Origin: Halomontanus rarus
GTDB taxonomy: Archaea > Halobacteriota > Halobacteria > Halobacteriales > Natrialbaceae
Direction: 5' to 3'
Length of the DNA stretch: 64,000 nt
Assembly: GCF_017357405.1 (NCBI RefSeq)
Contig: NZ_CP071597.1
Location: 186,001 to 250,000, forward strand
The translations under genes were made by a program, and so were the position numbers. The notes beneath the pieces were generated by a model. The model was not told where the DNA came from. It saw only the letters and a list, made by a program, of their open reading frames with translations, and did no database searches. Below, piece by piece: positions 35,757 through 44,528 of the stretch. Position 1 is the stretch's first letter, and every line of letters starts with the position of its first letter.

Positions 35757-36227
35757 ATGGCGACACAGACACAGCACTCACCCAACTCCTCGAGTTCGGG
35801 CGAGTCGTCGCTCGTCGACCCTCGAGCACCGCGGTTCGGACAGGGAGTGACGGCGACGCTCTCGCTCGCCGGTGTCGGAACCCAGCGCCCGGCGTTAGTC
35901 TACGCGGTTGCCCTCGTCCTCGGTGTCGCCGTCCTCTCGCGCTGGCGGGTCGATCCCTACGCACTCGTCTGGCGATACCTCCTGATTCCGATCGTCGGGA
36001 ACCCGTCAGAACGCGAACCCGCGCCACCCCATCGGTTCGCGAAACTTCTCGGGGCGATCGGAACCATCGTCGCGAGCGGGTTCCTCCTCGGCGGCTATTC
36101 CCTCCCCGGGTTCGCTGTCGCCGCAGTCGTGGGTCTCCTCGCGGCACTCGGCGCCGTAACTGGAATCTGTCTCGGCTGTCGGATGTACAGACAGGTGTCG
36201 TTCTTCAGACGCCACGGGATCGTCTAG
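35757..36227 (+). CDS. DUF4395 family membrane protein
   Basis: A 156-residue membrane protein. After a hydrophilic Ser-rich leader, [18 protein letters not shown] opens the DUF4395 domain, with about four transmembrane helices and the conserved C-terminal cysteine pair in GICLGCRMY. Members are often encoded near thioredoxin-like or rhodanese genes and the Cys pair suggests a link to sulfur or redox chemistry, but no function is established. Encoded just upstream of the second PH-domain pair, 67 nt away. Confidence 0.85.
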   Translation: MATQTQHSPNSSSSGESSLVDPRAPRFGQGVTATLSLAGVGTQRPALVYAVALVLGVAVLSRWRVDPYALVWRYLLIPIVGNPSEREPAPPHRFAKLLGAIGTIVASGFLLGGYSLPGFAVAAVVGLLAALGAVTGICLGCRMYRQVSFFRRHGIV

Positions 36228-36294
36228 GTGGTCGAAACCGCCCTCGGAAACCGGAATCCCACCTTTTATTCCCGATCCTGTCGTCTCGAGAGCC

Positions 36295-36783
36295 ATGGAA
36301 CGGCTCAACCCGCGGGTGCGGCCCGTCTGGGTGCTACTGGCGGTCGTCCGGTCTGCGGTCTTCGGCGCGCTCGTCGTCGGTGGGGCGCTGGCGTTCACAC
36401 GGGGGACCGACGTCGCGATCGACGACTCGCTGCTCGTCCGGGGGGCGCTCGCGCTGGCCATCGCGGTCCTCATCTATCGGGTCGTCATCGCCTGGCTTCG
36501 CTACAGTGTCTGGCGATTCGAGGTGCGAGCGGACTCGCTGTACATCGAACGCGGTGTCCTCACTCGAGTGAAGACCGTCGTCCCGTTCGTTCGCGTCCAG
36601 CACGTCGACTCCCAGCGAGGGCCGATCGAGCGGTCGGTCGGACTCGCGACGATCGTGGTCTACACCGCCGGATCGCGAAGTGCGGACGTCGCGATCCCCG
36701 GGTTGACCCCCGACCGTGCCGAGGAACTACGCGAGGAACTGCGCCGGCTCGCGATCGAGAGCGAAGGTGAAGACGCCGTATGA
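36295..36783 (+). CDS. YdbS-like PH-domain membrane protein, copy 2 (short subunit)
   Basis: A 162-residue paralogue of the protein at 31386-31847, with two membrane helices (residues 15-38 and 50-68) and one bPH_2 domain: [24 protein letters not shown] (short motifs [20 protein letters not shown]), [26 protein letters not shown]. The domain core is much better conserved than the membrane part. The ATG of the partner gene overlaps its stop by 4 nt, so the pair is translationally coupled, as in copy 1. Ligand and function unknown. Confidence 0.88.
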   Translation: MERLNPRVRPVWVLLAVVRSAVFGALVVGGALAFTRGTDVAIDDSLLVRGALALAIAVLIYRVVIAWLRYSVWRFEVRADSLYIERGVLTRVKTVVPFVRVQHVDSQRGPIERSVGLATIVVYTAGSRSADVAIPGLTPDRAEELREELRRLAIESEGEDAV

Positions 36784-38606
36784 AACTCCACCCGATGTCG
36801 GTCCCGTACCGGTCGCTCTCGCGCAGTCTGAGCACCGGCTCGCTGTTTTTCTTCGTCGGGATCGTCGCCTCTCCTGGCGGCGCCGGCGCCAATCTGCTCG
36901 TCATCGGGGCGATGGTCGTCGCCGGGATCGTCCTCGGGATCGCTTACGAGTTCGCTTACTACAAGCGCTTCCGATACGAAGTCACGCCCGATACGTTCGA
37001 CGTCGCCTCGGGCGTCATCTCGAGGCGCGACCGCGAAGTCCCGATCCGTCGGGTCCAGAACGTCGACGTCCGACAGAACGTGCTTCAGCGCGCGCTCGGA
37101 ATCGCCGCGGTTCACGTCGAGACGGCCGGCGGCGGTGAAACCGAAATCACCCTCCAGTACGTCGACGAAGCCGAAGCGAGTCGGCTTCAGCGCCAGTTGC
37201 GAAACGGGTCCGAGTCGCGGTCTCGATCACAGTCGCGGGCGCGCTCACGCTCGGATTCCGGGTCGCTCTCGTCCACCGGCCACCGGGAAGCGACCGGCGA
37301 CCCAGCGTCGACGTCAGAACCGGGAGACACCCGCCCCGGCGAGGACGAACTGCTGTTCGAGATCCGACCGAACGAACTCGCCGTATTGAGCGTGTTCACG
37401 ATCGATCCCGGCGCCAGCGCGCTCGCAACAGTCGCGCTTTCTTTCGCCAGCGGGTTCGACCCGACCACGCTCGTGCCGATCGATCTTCTCGAGGCAGACC
37501 TTCCGGGCACCGGCCTGATCGCGCTCGCGTGGGCGGTGCTCATCTTCCTGCTCGCGGCCTGGCTCCTCAGTGCGGCCCTCACGTTCAGCCGCTACTACGG
37601 CTTCCGACTCACTCGCGTCGGCGACGAACTGCACTACGAGCGGGGGCTCCTCCAGCGCTACAGCGGGACGATTCCCCTCGAGAAGGTCCAGACGCTGACG
37701 ATCGAGGAGTCGATCCCCTTCCGGTGGTTCGGCTACGGCGCGCTGGCCGTCGAGACCGCCGGCTACGCGCCCGGCCAGTCAGGGTCCGGGTCTCGAGGGA
37801 CGGAGTCGGCGATTCCGCTGGCCGAACGCGGGCGGGTCCGTCGGCTGGCTCGATCGATCGAGCCTTTCGGGCGAGAGGACTTAGAGCAGGCGCCGCTGCG
37901 AGCGCGGGAGCGGTACGCGTTCCGGTACATCGGCGTGCTCTGTCTGGTCATGGGCGTCGGCTACCTGCTCGCGACCTACACCGAGGTCGTCGAGGACTGG
38001 CACGCGTTCGCCGCGCTGTTGTTCGTCGTTCCCGTCGCGGCCCACCTGAAGTGGGCCAACCGCGGCTTCCAGTTCGGCGATCGGTACTTCTTCGCACGAA
38101 CGGGGTTCTGGCGTCGGACGACGAAGATCGTCCCCTACTATCGCGTCCAGTCGGTGGTCTACCAGCAGACGGTCTTCCAGCGCCGCCGCCGGTTGGCGAG
38201 TGTCACCGCGGACACGGCGAGTTCGGCGGCCTTTTTCGGTCGCGCCGCGACCGCCTACGATATCGACGTCACACGCGCGCTCGAGGTTCAGCGCGGTCTC
38301 AACGAACAGCTCCAAGAGCGGCTGCTCGAGCGCAAGCGCCGGCGACAGTTCGATCGGTGGTTCGACGGTGACGAGGCCGGTGTCGATGTCAGTACCGGTA
38401 GAAACGACGATCCGGAACCCGATACTGACGGACTCGATACCGACGGACCCGACGATGGTGAGACGACCAATGACGGACACGGCAGCCGTGAAGAGCCCCC
38501 GACCGAACCATCGGACGGGGACGAGCCAAGCGGGACTCGAGACCGGCCCCAGTCCGAAGCCGAACGAGACCGAACCGACGGCAGAGACTCGTCGGACTCG
38601 CGGTGA
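36780..38606 (+). CDS. YdbT-like multi-PH-domain membrane protein, copy 2 (long subunit)
   Basis: A 608-residue paralogue of the protein at 31837-33477 with the same plan: three bPH_2 repeats behind paired membrane helices, marked by [21 protein letters not shown] (near residue 85), [21 protein letters not shown] (near 290) and [21 protein letters not shown] (near 450). The linker after repeat 1 is Ser/Arg-rich instead of Glu/Ala-rich, and a 75-residue acidic, disordered tail (Asp, Glu, Thr, Pro) is added at the C-terminus. Copies 1 and 2 are diverged paralogues, not recent duplicates. Function inferred only by analogy to YdbT. Confidence 0.87.
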   Translation: MKLHPMSVPYRSLSRSLSTGSLFFFVGIVASPGGAGANLLVIGAMVVAGIVLGIAYEFAYYKRFRYEVTPDTFDVASGVISRRDREVPIRRVQNVDVRQNVLQRALGIAAVHVETAGGGETEITLQYVDEAEASRLQRQLRNGSESRSRSQSRARSRSDSGSLSSTGHREATGDPASTSEPGDTRPGEDELLFEIRPNELAVLSVFTIDPGASALATVALSFASGFDPTTLVPIDLLEADLPGTGLIALAWAVLIFLLAAWLLSAALTFSRYYGFRLTRVGDELHYERGLLQRYSGTIPLEKVQTLTIEESIPFRWFGYGALAVETAGYAPGQSGSGSRGTESAIPLAERGRVRRLARSIEPFGREDLEQAPLRARERYAFRYIGVLCLVMGVGYLLATYTEVVEDWHAFAALLFVVPVAAHLKWANRGFQFGDRYFFARTGFWRRTTKIVPYYRVQSVVYQQTVFQRRRRLASVTADTASSAAFFGRAATAYDIDVTRALEVQRGLNEQLQERLLERKRRRQFDRWFDGDEAGVDVSTGRNDDPEPDTDGLDTDGPDDGETTNDGHGSREEPPTEPSDGDEPSGTRDRPQSEAERDRTDGRDSSDSR

Positions 38607-38685
38607 CCGTCGTCGGCCGACAGCCACACAGCCGGCCCGGACTGAACGGTTTTTTACCCCTCCGCCTCCGAGCAGTCCACAACCA

Positions 38686-40554
38686 ATGACCGAGTACGAC
38701 TACGAGGACCTCGGACTCGTCGCCGGGCTGGAGATCCACCAGCAACTCGACACGGCGACGAAGCTGTTCTGTAACTGTCCCACCGAGTTGCGCGATCCGG
38801 ACGCGTCGACTCGCCGGTTCACCCGCTATCTCCACCCCACGCGGAGCGAACTCGGCGAGATCGACGACGCGGCCTTAGAAGAGAGCAAAGTCGACCGCGA
38901 GTTCGAGTACCTCGCCTACGACACCACCTGCCTCGTCGAGGAGGACGACGAACCGCCGCACCGACTCGACGACGAAGCGCTCGAGACGGTCCTCGAGATC
39001 GCCCAGCTGATGGAGATGTCGCCGGTCGATCAGGCCAACGTCATGCGCAAGCTCGTCGTCGACGGCTCGAACACCTCGGGCTTCCAGCGATCGACGCTGA
39101 TCGCGACCGACGGAGAGATTCAAACGGAGGCAGGGCCCGTCGGAATCGAGGACCTCCTGCTGGAAGAAGAGAGCGCCCAGCGCGTCGAAGAGACCGACGA
39201 CGGCGTCCGGTACAGTCTCGATCGGCTCGGAATCCCGCTCGTCGAGATCGGGACGAGCCCGGACATCCGCTCTCCCGAACAGGCTCGCGACGCCGCGGCC
39301 CGGATCGGCATGCTGCTTCGCTCGACCGGCAAAGTAAAGCGCGGACTCGGCACCATCCGCCAGGACGTCAACGTCTCGATCGCCGAGGGCGCCCGCGTCG
39401 AGATCAAGGGCGTCCAGAGTCTCGACGACATCGACGACATCGTCCGCACGGAGGTCGGCCGTCAGACGGAACTCGTCGAAATTCGAGACGAGCTCGAGGC
39501 CCACGACGCCGCTGTCGGCGATCCACAGGACGTCACCGAGGTCTTCGCCGACACCGACAGCGGTGTGATCGGCGGTGCCCTCGACAGTGGCGGCTCCGTG
39601 ATGGCCGTCCCGCTTTCGGGTTTCGACGGTCTCGTTGGCCGGGAGATCGCACCCGACCGCCGACTCGGCACGGAGTTCTCCGATCACGCCAAGCGCCACG
39701 GAGCGGGCGGTATCTTCCACACCGACGAGTTGCCGGCCTACGGCGTCACGAGCGAGGAAGTCGACGCGCTTCGTGACGCGGTGGGGGCGGCCGAGGACGA
39801 CGCCGTCGCTATCGTCGCCGCCGCGACCGACGTCGCGGCGTCGTCGATCGAGGCCGTCGCGGAGCGCGCCCGGACGGCACTCGAGGGCGTCCCCGAGGAG
39901 ACCCGCGGCGCGAACGACGACGGGACGACCCGGTACCTGCGGCCGCTTCCCGGGGCCGCGCGGATGTACCCCGAGACGGACGTCCCACCGGTCGAACCGG
40001 ACCCGAGCGAGGTGGCCGAGCCCGAACTCCTCACCGAAAAGGTCGAGCGCTATCAGGCCGAGTACGACCTCGACGCGGGACTGGCCGAGCAAGTCGCCTA
40101 CGGGAAGTTCATGCCGCTCTTCGAGGAGCTCGTCGCTGACGGCGTCGATCCGACGCTCGCGGCCTCGACGCTCGAGTCGACGGTCACCGAACTCCGCCGG
40201 GACGACGTCCCCGTCGAGACCCTCACGGCGACCCACTTCGAGCAGGTGTTCGGAATGGCCAGCGCCGGCGAGCTCCCGAACGAGGGGATTCCGGACCTGC
40301 TCTCGGCGCTCGCGAACGACCCGAGTCGGTCCGCCGAGGAGGCCGCCGAGGCCGCCGGGCTCGGTTCCGCGGCCGAAGACGAGGTGCGCGAGGCCGTTCT
40401 CGAGGTCGTCGAGCGAAACGAAGGGCAGGTCGAAGAAGAGGGGATGCAAGCGTTCTCCGGGCTGATGGGTGAGTGCATGGGTGCGCTGCGGGGCAAGGCG
40501 GACGGCGACCTCGTCAGTAAGTTGTTGCGCGAAGAGATTCAAAAGCGAGCGTAG
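38686..40554 (+). CDS. gatE: Glutamyl-tRNA(Gln) amidotransferase subunit E
   Basis: A 622-residue archaeal GatE. With GatD it converts Glu-tRNA(Gln) to Gln-tRNA(Gln); the enzyme is found only in Archaea. Signature regions: LGLVAGLEIHQQLDTATKLFC (N-terminal, with motif GLEIHQQL), ANVMRKLVVDGSNTSGFQRS, the GatB-like GTIRQDVNVSIAEGARVEIKGVQ, the inserted AspRS-like domain around residues 290-400 (RRLGTEFSDHAKRHGAGGIFHTDELP), and the C-terminal YqeY-like domain ending GECMGALRGKADGDLVSKLL. TTTTTTACC about 33 nt upstream is its likely TATA box, separating it from the PH operon. gatD is not adjacent. Confidence 0.97.
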   Translation: MTEYDYEDLGLVAGLEIHQQLDTATKLFCNCPTELRDPDASTRRFTRYLHPTRSELGEIDDAALEESKVDREFEYLAYDTTCLVEEDDEPPHRLDDEALETVLEIAQLMEMSPVDQANVMRKLVVDGSNTSGFQRSTLIATDGEIQTEAGPVGIEDLLLEEESAQRVEETDDGVRYSLDRLGIPLVEIGTSPDIRSPEQARDAAARIGMLLRSTGKVKRGLGTIRQDVNVSIAEGARVEIKGVQSLDDIDDIVRTEVGRQTELVEIRDELEAHDAAVGDPQDVTEVFADTDSGVIGGALDSGGSVMAVPLSGFDGLVGREIAPDRRLGTEFSDHAKRHGAGGIFHTDELPAYGVTSEEVDALRDAVGAAEDDAVAIVAAATDVAASSIEAVAERARTALEGVPEETRGANDDGTTRYLRPLPGAARMYPETDVPPVEPDPSEVAEPELLTEKVERYQAEYDLDAGLAEQVAYGKFMPLFEELVADGVDPTLAASTLESTVTELRRDDVPVETLTATHFEQVFGMASAGELPNEGIPDLLSALANDPSRSAEEAAEAAGLGSAAEDEVREAVLEVVERNEGQVEEEGMQAFSGLMGECMGALRGKADGDLVSKLLREEIQKRA

Positions 40555-40562
40555 GGCAACCG

Positions 40563-40568
40563 TTTTTT
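40563..40568 (+). terminator. Oligo-T terminator candidate after gatE
   Basis: Six T in a row (CGTTTTTTCC) begin 9 nt after the gatE stop codon, as expected for archaeal intrinsic termination. Confidence 0.5.
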
Positions 40569-40654
40569 CCGGGACGAGAGACACGTCCTCGGCCTCGGCC
40601 CCGGCCCCGGTTCCTGCTCCTCGAGACGCCTACGTCCTGAACCGACCGATACTG

Positions 40655-40671
40655 AGCGGTATGATACCGCT
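40655..40671. repeat. Near-palindrome AGCGGTAT-G-ATACCGCT
   Basis: Perfect 8-bp arms around one base, 242 nt upstream of the CPBP gene. Possible operator or trace of an inserted element. Confidence 0.5.
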
Positions 40672-40912
40672 GACGTCACACCATCCAGCATCTATAGTAG
40701 CTACTGACCGTCACTGCACACCTGTTCGCAGACAGGAGCACGGTTCGGAGCGCGGTGAACGAGACCCGCGGACTGTGCGACGGGTGTACGAATCGTATCA
40801 GTTGGTACTAGAGTCTGAAAGTGCACCGAGTACGGAGCGGTGAGTGATGTAATCGAGAACCACGATCCGTACATTATTATGGTTCTCTAACACGAACTTC
40901 CCGGCGATTGAA

Positions 40913-41569
40913 ATGATCGATACCCGGCCACTGTTTTCCCTCCGAAATATGCCGACTGCAACCGTCGGAGGAGTCGTAATTGCTCTCTTTTCACTTCCGG
41001 TACTCTCGCTCGCCAGTTCGGGGCTTCAGGGAGAAACGGTGATCGCGCTCCAGTGGCTGTGCGTGTCAGTGATCGTCGGTCTCGTCCTCTTCGTCGAAGG
41101 TGAATCGCTCGCTTCGATCGGCTTTCGACGGCCAGCGTGGATCGACCTCGGGTACTTGTTCGGGACGACCGTGGTCGCACTTACGATCTTCGTCGTTGCC
41201 GGCCCGCTGCTTCAGGAGGTGGGTCTTCCAACCGACGAGGGGGCCACCGGTATCGGAGCGGAGACGAGTTTCGCAGTGGCGATCGTCGCCGCTCTCACGA
41301 TCGGCGTCGTCGAGGAGATACTCTACAGGGGCTACGCGATCGAACGCGTACTCGACTATTCGAATAGTCCACTCGTCGCCGGTGGAATTTCGTGGCTCGG
41401 CTTCACGCTCGCACATGCGGTGGTGTGGCCGCTGGGCAATCTCGTCCAGATCGCCGCAGTGACCGCCCTCTTCACCGTCGTCTATCTCAGACGACGAACG
41501 CTATTTCCGGTCGTCGGGGCACACGTCCTGATCTGGGTGTTGCCCGTTTTCGAGCAGTTTTTCGGCTGA
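40913..41569 (+). CDS. CPBP-family intramembrane glutamic metalloprotease
   Basis: A 218-residue protein with about seven membrane helices. The three family motifs are complete: VVEEILYRGYAIERVL (motif 1, EExxxR), GFTLAHAVVW (motif 2, FxxxH) and FPVVGAHVLIWVL (motif 3, H with hydrophobics). CPBP/Abi proteases are related to CAAX prenyl endopeptidase Rce1 and to bacteriocin-immunity proteins. Substrates in haloarchaea are unknown. The gene is alone, preceded by the 358-nt gap; convergent with the lipoprotein gene at 41767. Confidence 0.9.
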   Translation: MIDTRPLFSLRNMPTATVGGVVIALFSLPVLSLASSGLQGETVIALQWLCVSVIVGLVLFVEGESLASIGFRRPAWIDLGYLFGTTVVALTIFVVAGPLLQEVGLPTDEGATGIGAETSFAVAIVAALTIGVVEEILYRGYAIERVLDYSNSPLVAGGISWLGFTLAHAVVWPLGNLVQIAAVTALFTVVYLRRRTLFPVVGAHVLIWVLPVFEQFFG

Positions 41570-41766
41570 TAACGGTCCCGTATGTAGTACCTGTGAAGCA
41601 GTTGCCGTCCGAACATCCGCGAGCGCAGCTTTTCGAGCGTAGGTTTTCTGCCGAACGATTTCGAATACAGCGAGGAATCTTGAGGCCGAAAAAGGACGCG
41701 AAGACAACGCCGTTCGAATCGATTTCCGACACGCCTCGGGAGCCACGGCCCGCCGTCGGGAACTCG

Positions 41767-42912
41767 CTACTCTTCGAGCGTCTCCTCCGCGTAGGTCGCT
41801 TCGACTCTGACGCCGGCCCCGTCGCGAATCACGGTCGTCGACTCGGCCTCGGCTTGCGTTCCGACCGAGTCCTCGAGGACCGCCTCGTCGATCCGGTCCT
41901 CGTCGGCGTACGTGAAGACCGCGCTCGCGAAGGGTCGAGTCTCGTCCGTGACGATATCGAGGTGCTGGAGTCCGCCCTTCGCCCCGTTGTAGGGTCGGCC
42001 ATCGAAGGTCAGACCGTCGACGGAGTCACTGCCTTCCGTCGGTTCGAGGTCGTCCCCTTCGAGGGCCGTCTCGTCGTCGGCCAGTTCGTCATCGTCCGAG
42101 AACAAACCGCAGACGAGTCCGGTCGTGTCGCCCGCCCGGAGGAGCCACTCGAAGTCGTCGTCCGTCTCGTGTTTGAGCGGCCGCTCGCCGACGGCCGCGT
42201 CGACGTGTCGCTCGACGGCTTCGATCGGATCGAATCCGTCCCCGTCCTCCTCGCTTTCGTACGCGTACACGAACAGCGATGCCGTCGCACCGACTGCCTG
42301 CCCGGTGGAGGCGTCGTAGTAGACCGCTCGGTCGTCCTCGCGGAGAATTTCCTCGTAGTCCAGTTCGCCCATGTCGCGGACGATCCCGTCGAAGTCGTAG
42401 TCGCTGACGACGATATTGGTGTCGTTGGCGAACACCACGTACCCCTCGCCGTCGACGCGGTCGTTCCGCTCGTAGACCGACCCGGCCGCCGAAAAGCCCA
42501 GTCCGAGGAGCACGACGTAGCCGATCAGCGCGACGAACAGCGGGTTGACGACGAGCGGATCGGTCGGCGTCTGGTCGCCGTCGCTCCCGTCTTCACCCTC
42601 GGCGGAGTCGCCGCCGGAACTGAACTCACTCTCTCCGTCGCCGTCGAACGCCGTCCACATCGTCTCGAGGTCGACGACGCCGAAGAAGTAGCGCTCGCCG
42701 GGCGAGTCCGCGAGCGCCGGTGCGAACGCCGGCAGTTCGCCGGTTTCGATCGTACCGGTCGAGGAGTCGGAGTCGCTCGAGTCCGGAGTTTCCGTTTCGT
42801 CTCTGGTTCCGTTTCCGTCCATCTCGTCGGCGCTCGAACACCCAGCCGCGAGTGACAGTCCCGTTCCCAGCAGGCAGAGTGCCCTCCTGCGACTCACTCC
42901 GTTCACGTCCAT
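41767..42912 (-). CDS. Hypothetical Tat lipoprotein
   Basis: A 381-residue exported protein. MDVNGVSRRRALCLL has a twin-arginine motif and the lipobox is SLAAGC at residues 20-25, so it is likely anchored outside the cell. A Thr/Ser/Glu-rich spacer follows. A second hydrophobic segment (LVVNPLFVALIGYVVLLGLGF, near residues 130-150, stated here as PLFVALIGYVV) could be a membrane helix or buried helix. The C-terminal half is an acidic alpha/beta domain with YDASTGQAVGATASLFVYAY and a run of short acidic loops. I do not recognise the family. It is convergent with the CPBP gene and upstream is the TrmJ-like gene on the same strand. Confidence 0.72.
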   Translation of the reverse strand: MDVNGVSRRRALCLLGTGLSLAAGCSSADEMDGNGTRDETETPDSSDSDSSTGTIETGELPAFAPALADSPGERYFFGVVDLETMWTAFDGDGESEFSSGGDSAEGEDGSDGDQTPTDPLVVNPLFVALIGYVVLLGLGFSAAGSVYERNDRVDGEGYVVFANDTNIVVSDYDFDGIVRDMGELDYEEILREDDRAVYYDASTGQAVGATASLFVYAYESEEDGDGFDPIEAVERHVDAAVGERPLKHETDDDFEWLLRAGDTTGLVCGLFSDDDELADDETALEGDDLEPTEGSDSVDGLTFDGRPYNGAKGGLQHLDIVTDETRPFASAVFTYADEDRIDEAVLEDSVGTQAEAESTTVIRDGAGVRVEATYAEETLEE

Positions 42913-43045
42913 TGCGTACTACTGTCCAGAGCCGATACATGGCAGTTCTGGCCGCTCGAGTTACATGACGAGCGACTTGGGAGTGAGAGCGGGAGCGAGA
43001 GCGAGAGCAGTATCGAAACGGCCGCTGGCTGCCACCGTCCCAGGC

Positions 43046-43852
43046 TCACCCGTCCCGATCCGGCCGTTCGGTCGCCCGCCGCAGGAGCCCGAGAAACGTG
43101 GTCGCTTCGCGTTCGGTCAGATCGGCGCGGCCGTACACTCGCCGGATCATCCGCATGGTCTTCTCCCGTTTCTCCGCGGGATGGTTCAGTTCCGCGAGGA
43201 GGTCGTCCCACTGGTCGTAGAGTCGTTCGACGAGCGGTTCCGGTGCCCGGACGCGCTCGAGGTCGGGGAGTTGGGTTCCGGGTCCGTCCGCCCTCCCCTC
43301 TCCGCTACCGAGGCCGAGTTCCCGAAGCTCGTAGAGGGTGATCGTTGCAGCCTGACCGAGGTTGAGGACGGGGTAGTCGGCGCTGGCCGGTATCGAGCAG
43401 ATCTCGTCGATTCGGGCGAGTTCGGCGTTGGTCAAGCCGACGCGTTCGCGACCGAAGACAAGCGCCGTCGGCCCGCCGACCGCGGGCAGTCGGTCGGCGA
43501 GGTCGGCGGGCGTCGAGAACGGAAAGCGAACGTGGTTGTCGTCGTCCTCGTTGGTCACGGCCGTACAGCCGATCGTGTGGTAATAAGTGACGAGGTCGTC
43601 GAACGTCGTTTCGGTCGCGTTCGGGAGGATATCGTCGCGAGCGTGGCCGGCGAACCCGTAGGCTTCGCCGTCTGGATCCAGTTCCGGCGGGTCGATCAGG
43701 AGCAACTCCTCGAACCCGAAGTTCTTCATCGCCCGGGCGATCGTGCCGACGTTGCCCGGCGTCTGGGCGTCGACGACGGCGACGGCCGGACGCCGGAATT
43801 GGGTTCGAGGTCGCTCGCGATCCGACTCGGCGACCTCGTCGTCGTCGCTCAT
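43046..43852 (-). CDS. trmJ: SPOUT RNA 2'-O-methyltransferase, TrmJ type
   Basis: A 268-residue SpoU-family methyltransferase. It begins with PAVAVVDAQTPGNVGTIARAMKNFG (motif 1: TPGNVGTIARAM), has FGRERVGLTNAEL (motif 2) and PVLNLGQAATITLYEL (motif 3), the SPOUT knot that binds SAM. TrmJ methylates position 32 of several tRNAs; in haloarchaea a TrmJ-like enzyme is expected, so the name is likely though other SpoU targets are possible. A C-terminal helical domain of about 70 residues (residues 190-260) follows. Its start overlaps the upstream gene by 4 nt. Confidence 0.88.
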   Translation of the reverse strand: MSDDDEVAESDRERPRTQFRRPAVAVVDAQTPGNVGTIARAMKNFGFEELLLIDPPELDPDGEAYGFAGHARDDILPNATETTFDDLVTYYHTIGCTAVTNEDDDNHVRFPFSTPADLADRLPAVGGPTALVFGRERVGLTNAELARIDEICSIPASADYPVLNLGQAATITLYELRELGLGSGEGRADGPGTQLPDLERVRAPEPLVERLYDQWDDLLAELNHPAEKREKTMRMIRRVYGRADLTEREATTFLGLLRRATERPDRDG

Positions 43853-44406
43853 CGGCCGCCGGAGCCGGGATACTCCGAGCCGAAGTCGACGCCGCTGTCG
43901 GCGACTTCCTCGTCTGTGAGCCCGACGCGGTCGGAGACGTCGTCGCCCGTCAGGTCGTCGTACTCCTCGGAGTCGACCTCCGGTGGCTCAGGGAGGTCGT
44001 CCGGATCGGTTTCGACGTACTCCATCCCCTCGTACCCCTCGGGTCCGCGATTTCCATCGAGGAACCACTCGTAGAAGGCGTCCTCGAACTCCTCGGTGCC
44101 GCGGTACTCGCTGCCGCCTTCCTCGCGGAACCAGTAGACGAAGTCCGGTTCGTGTTCCTCACAGAGCAATACCTCCGAGAGCGGTTCGCCGTAGACGTAC
44201 CGAGCGGTCTCACAGTCGTCCACGTTCGCGTCACCGTGGATCAACCAGCAGGCGTTACAGGGCGCGTTGTAGATCGACCCCAGTCGGACGATCCGCTCGC
44301 GGTCGTTCGGCGGCATCTCCTCGAGCGGGAGGAAGTCGCCGTCCTCGTCGAGGACGTTCTCCTCGTCGAAGCGCCAGCCGAGCATGCCGATGCTGACTTT
44401 GGCCAT
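43849..44406 (-). CDS. Conserved haloarchaeal protein with Cys-rich centre
   Basis: A 185-residue acidic protein. A central block APCNACWLIHGDANVDDCETARYVYGE ... VLLCEEHEP contains four cysteines and histidines (CNAC, DDC, LLC-EEH) that could hold a metal ion; written as short motifs PCNACWLIHG and LLCEEHEPDF. The rest is Glu/Asp/Tyr-rich. I do not recognise a characterised family, but the gene is coupled to trmJ (4-nt overlap of its stop with the trmJ start), suggesting linked expression. The ATG at 44406 was chosen because MAKVSIGMLGWRF opens a conserved-looking segment. Confidence 0.8.
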   Translation of the reverse strand: MAKVSIGMLGWRFDEENVLDEDGDFLPLEEMPPNDRERIVRLGSIYNAPCNACWLIHGDANVDDCETARYVYGEPLSEVLLCEEHEPDFVYWFREEGGSEYRGTEEFEDAFYEWFLDGNRGPEGYEGMEYVETDPDDLPEPPEVDSEEYDDLTGDDVSDRVGLTDEEVADSGVDFGSEYPGSGGR

Positions 44407-44528
44407 GTCCGGGGATTTCGTGTGCGGAGACAAAAAGAGCCTGTTCGCCGCTCGCGGCAGGTGAGGCCGTCGACCGAACCGCGACCCGCAACCGAGGGGC
44501 CTTTTTATCTCGCTCCCGGAGTCGGCCC

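Larger units (their letters stand above)
40555..40912. other. 358-nt intergenic region after gatE
   Basis: No gene found. It starts with the T run at 40563-40568, then a low-complexity GGCC-rich patch (CTCGGCCTCGGCCCCGG), a 17-bp near-palindrome at 40655-40671, a stretch around 40675-40830 that looks different in composition from coding DNA, and CATTATTATGG about 36 nt before the CPBP gene, a probable TATA element. It may contain a remnant of a repeat or mobile element, but I cannot identify one. Confidence 0.55.

Noticed and set aside
38875..40584. A 569-codon open frame antisense to gatE
   Set aside because: Shadow of gatE; no motif is seen and high GC content leaves few stop codons.
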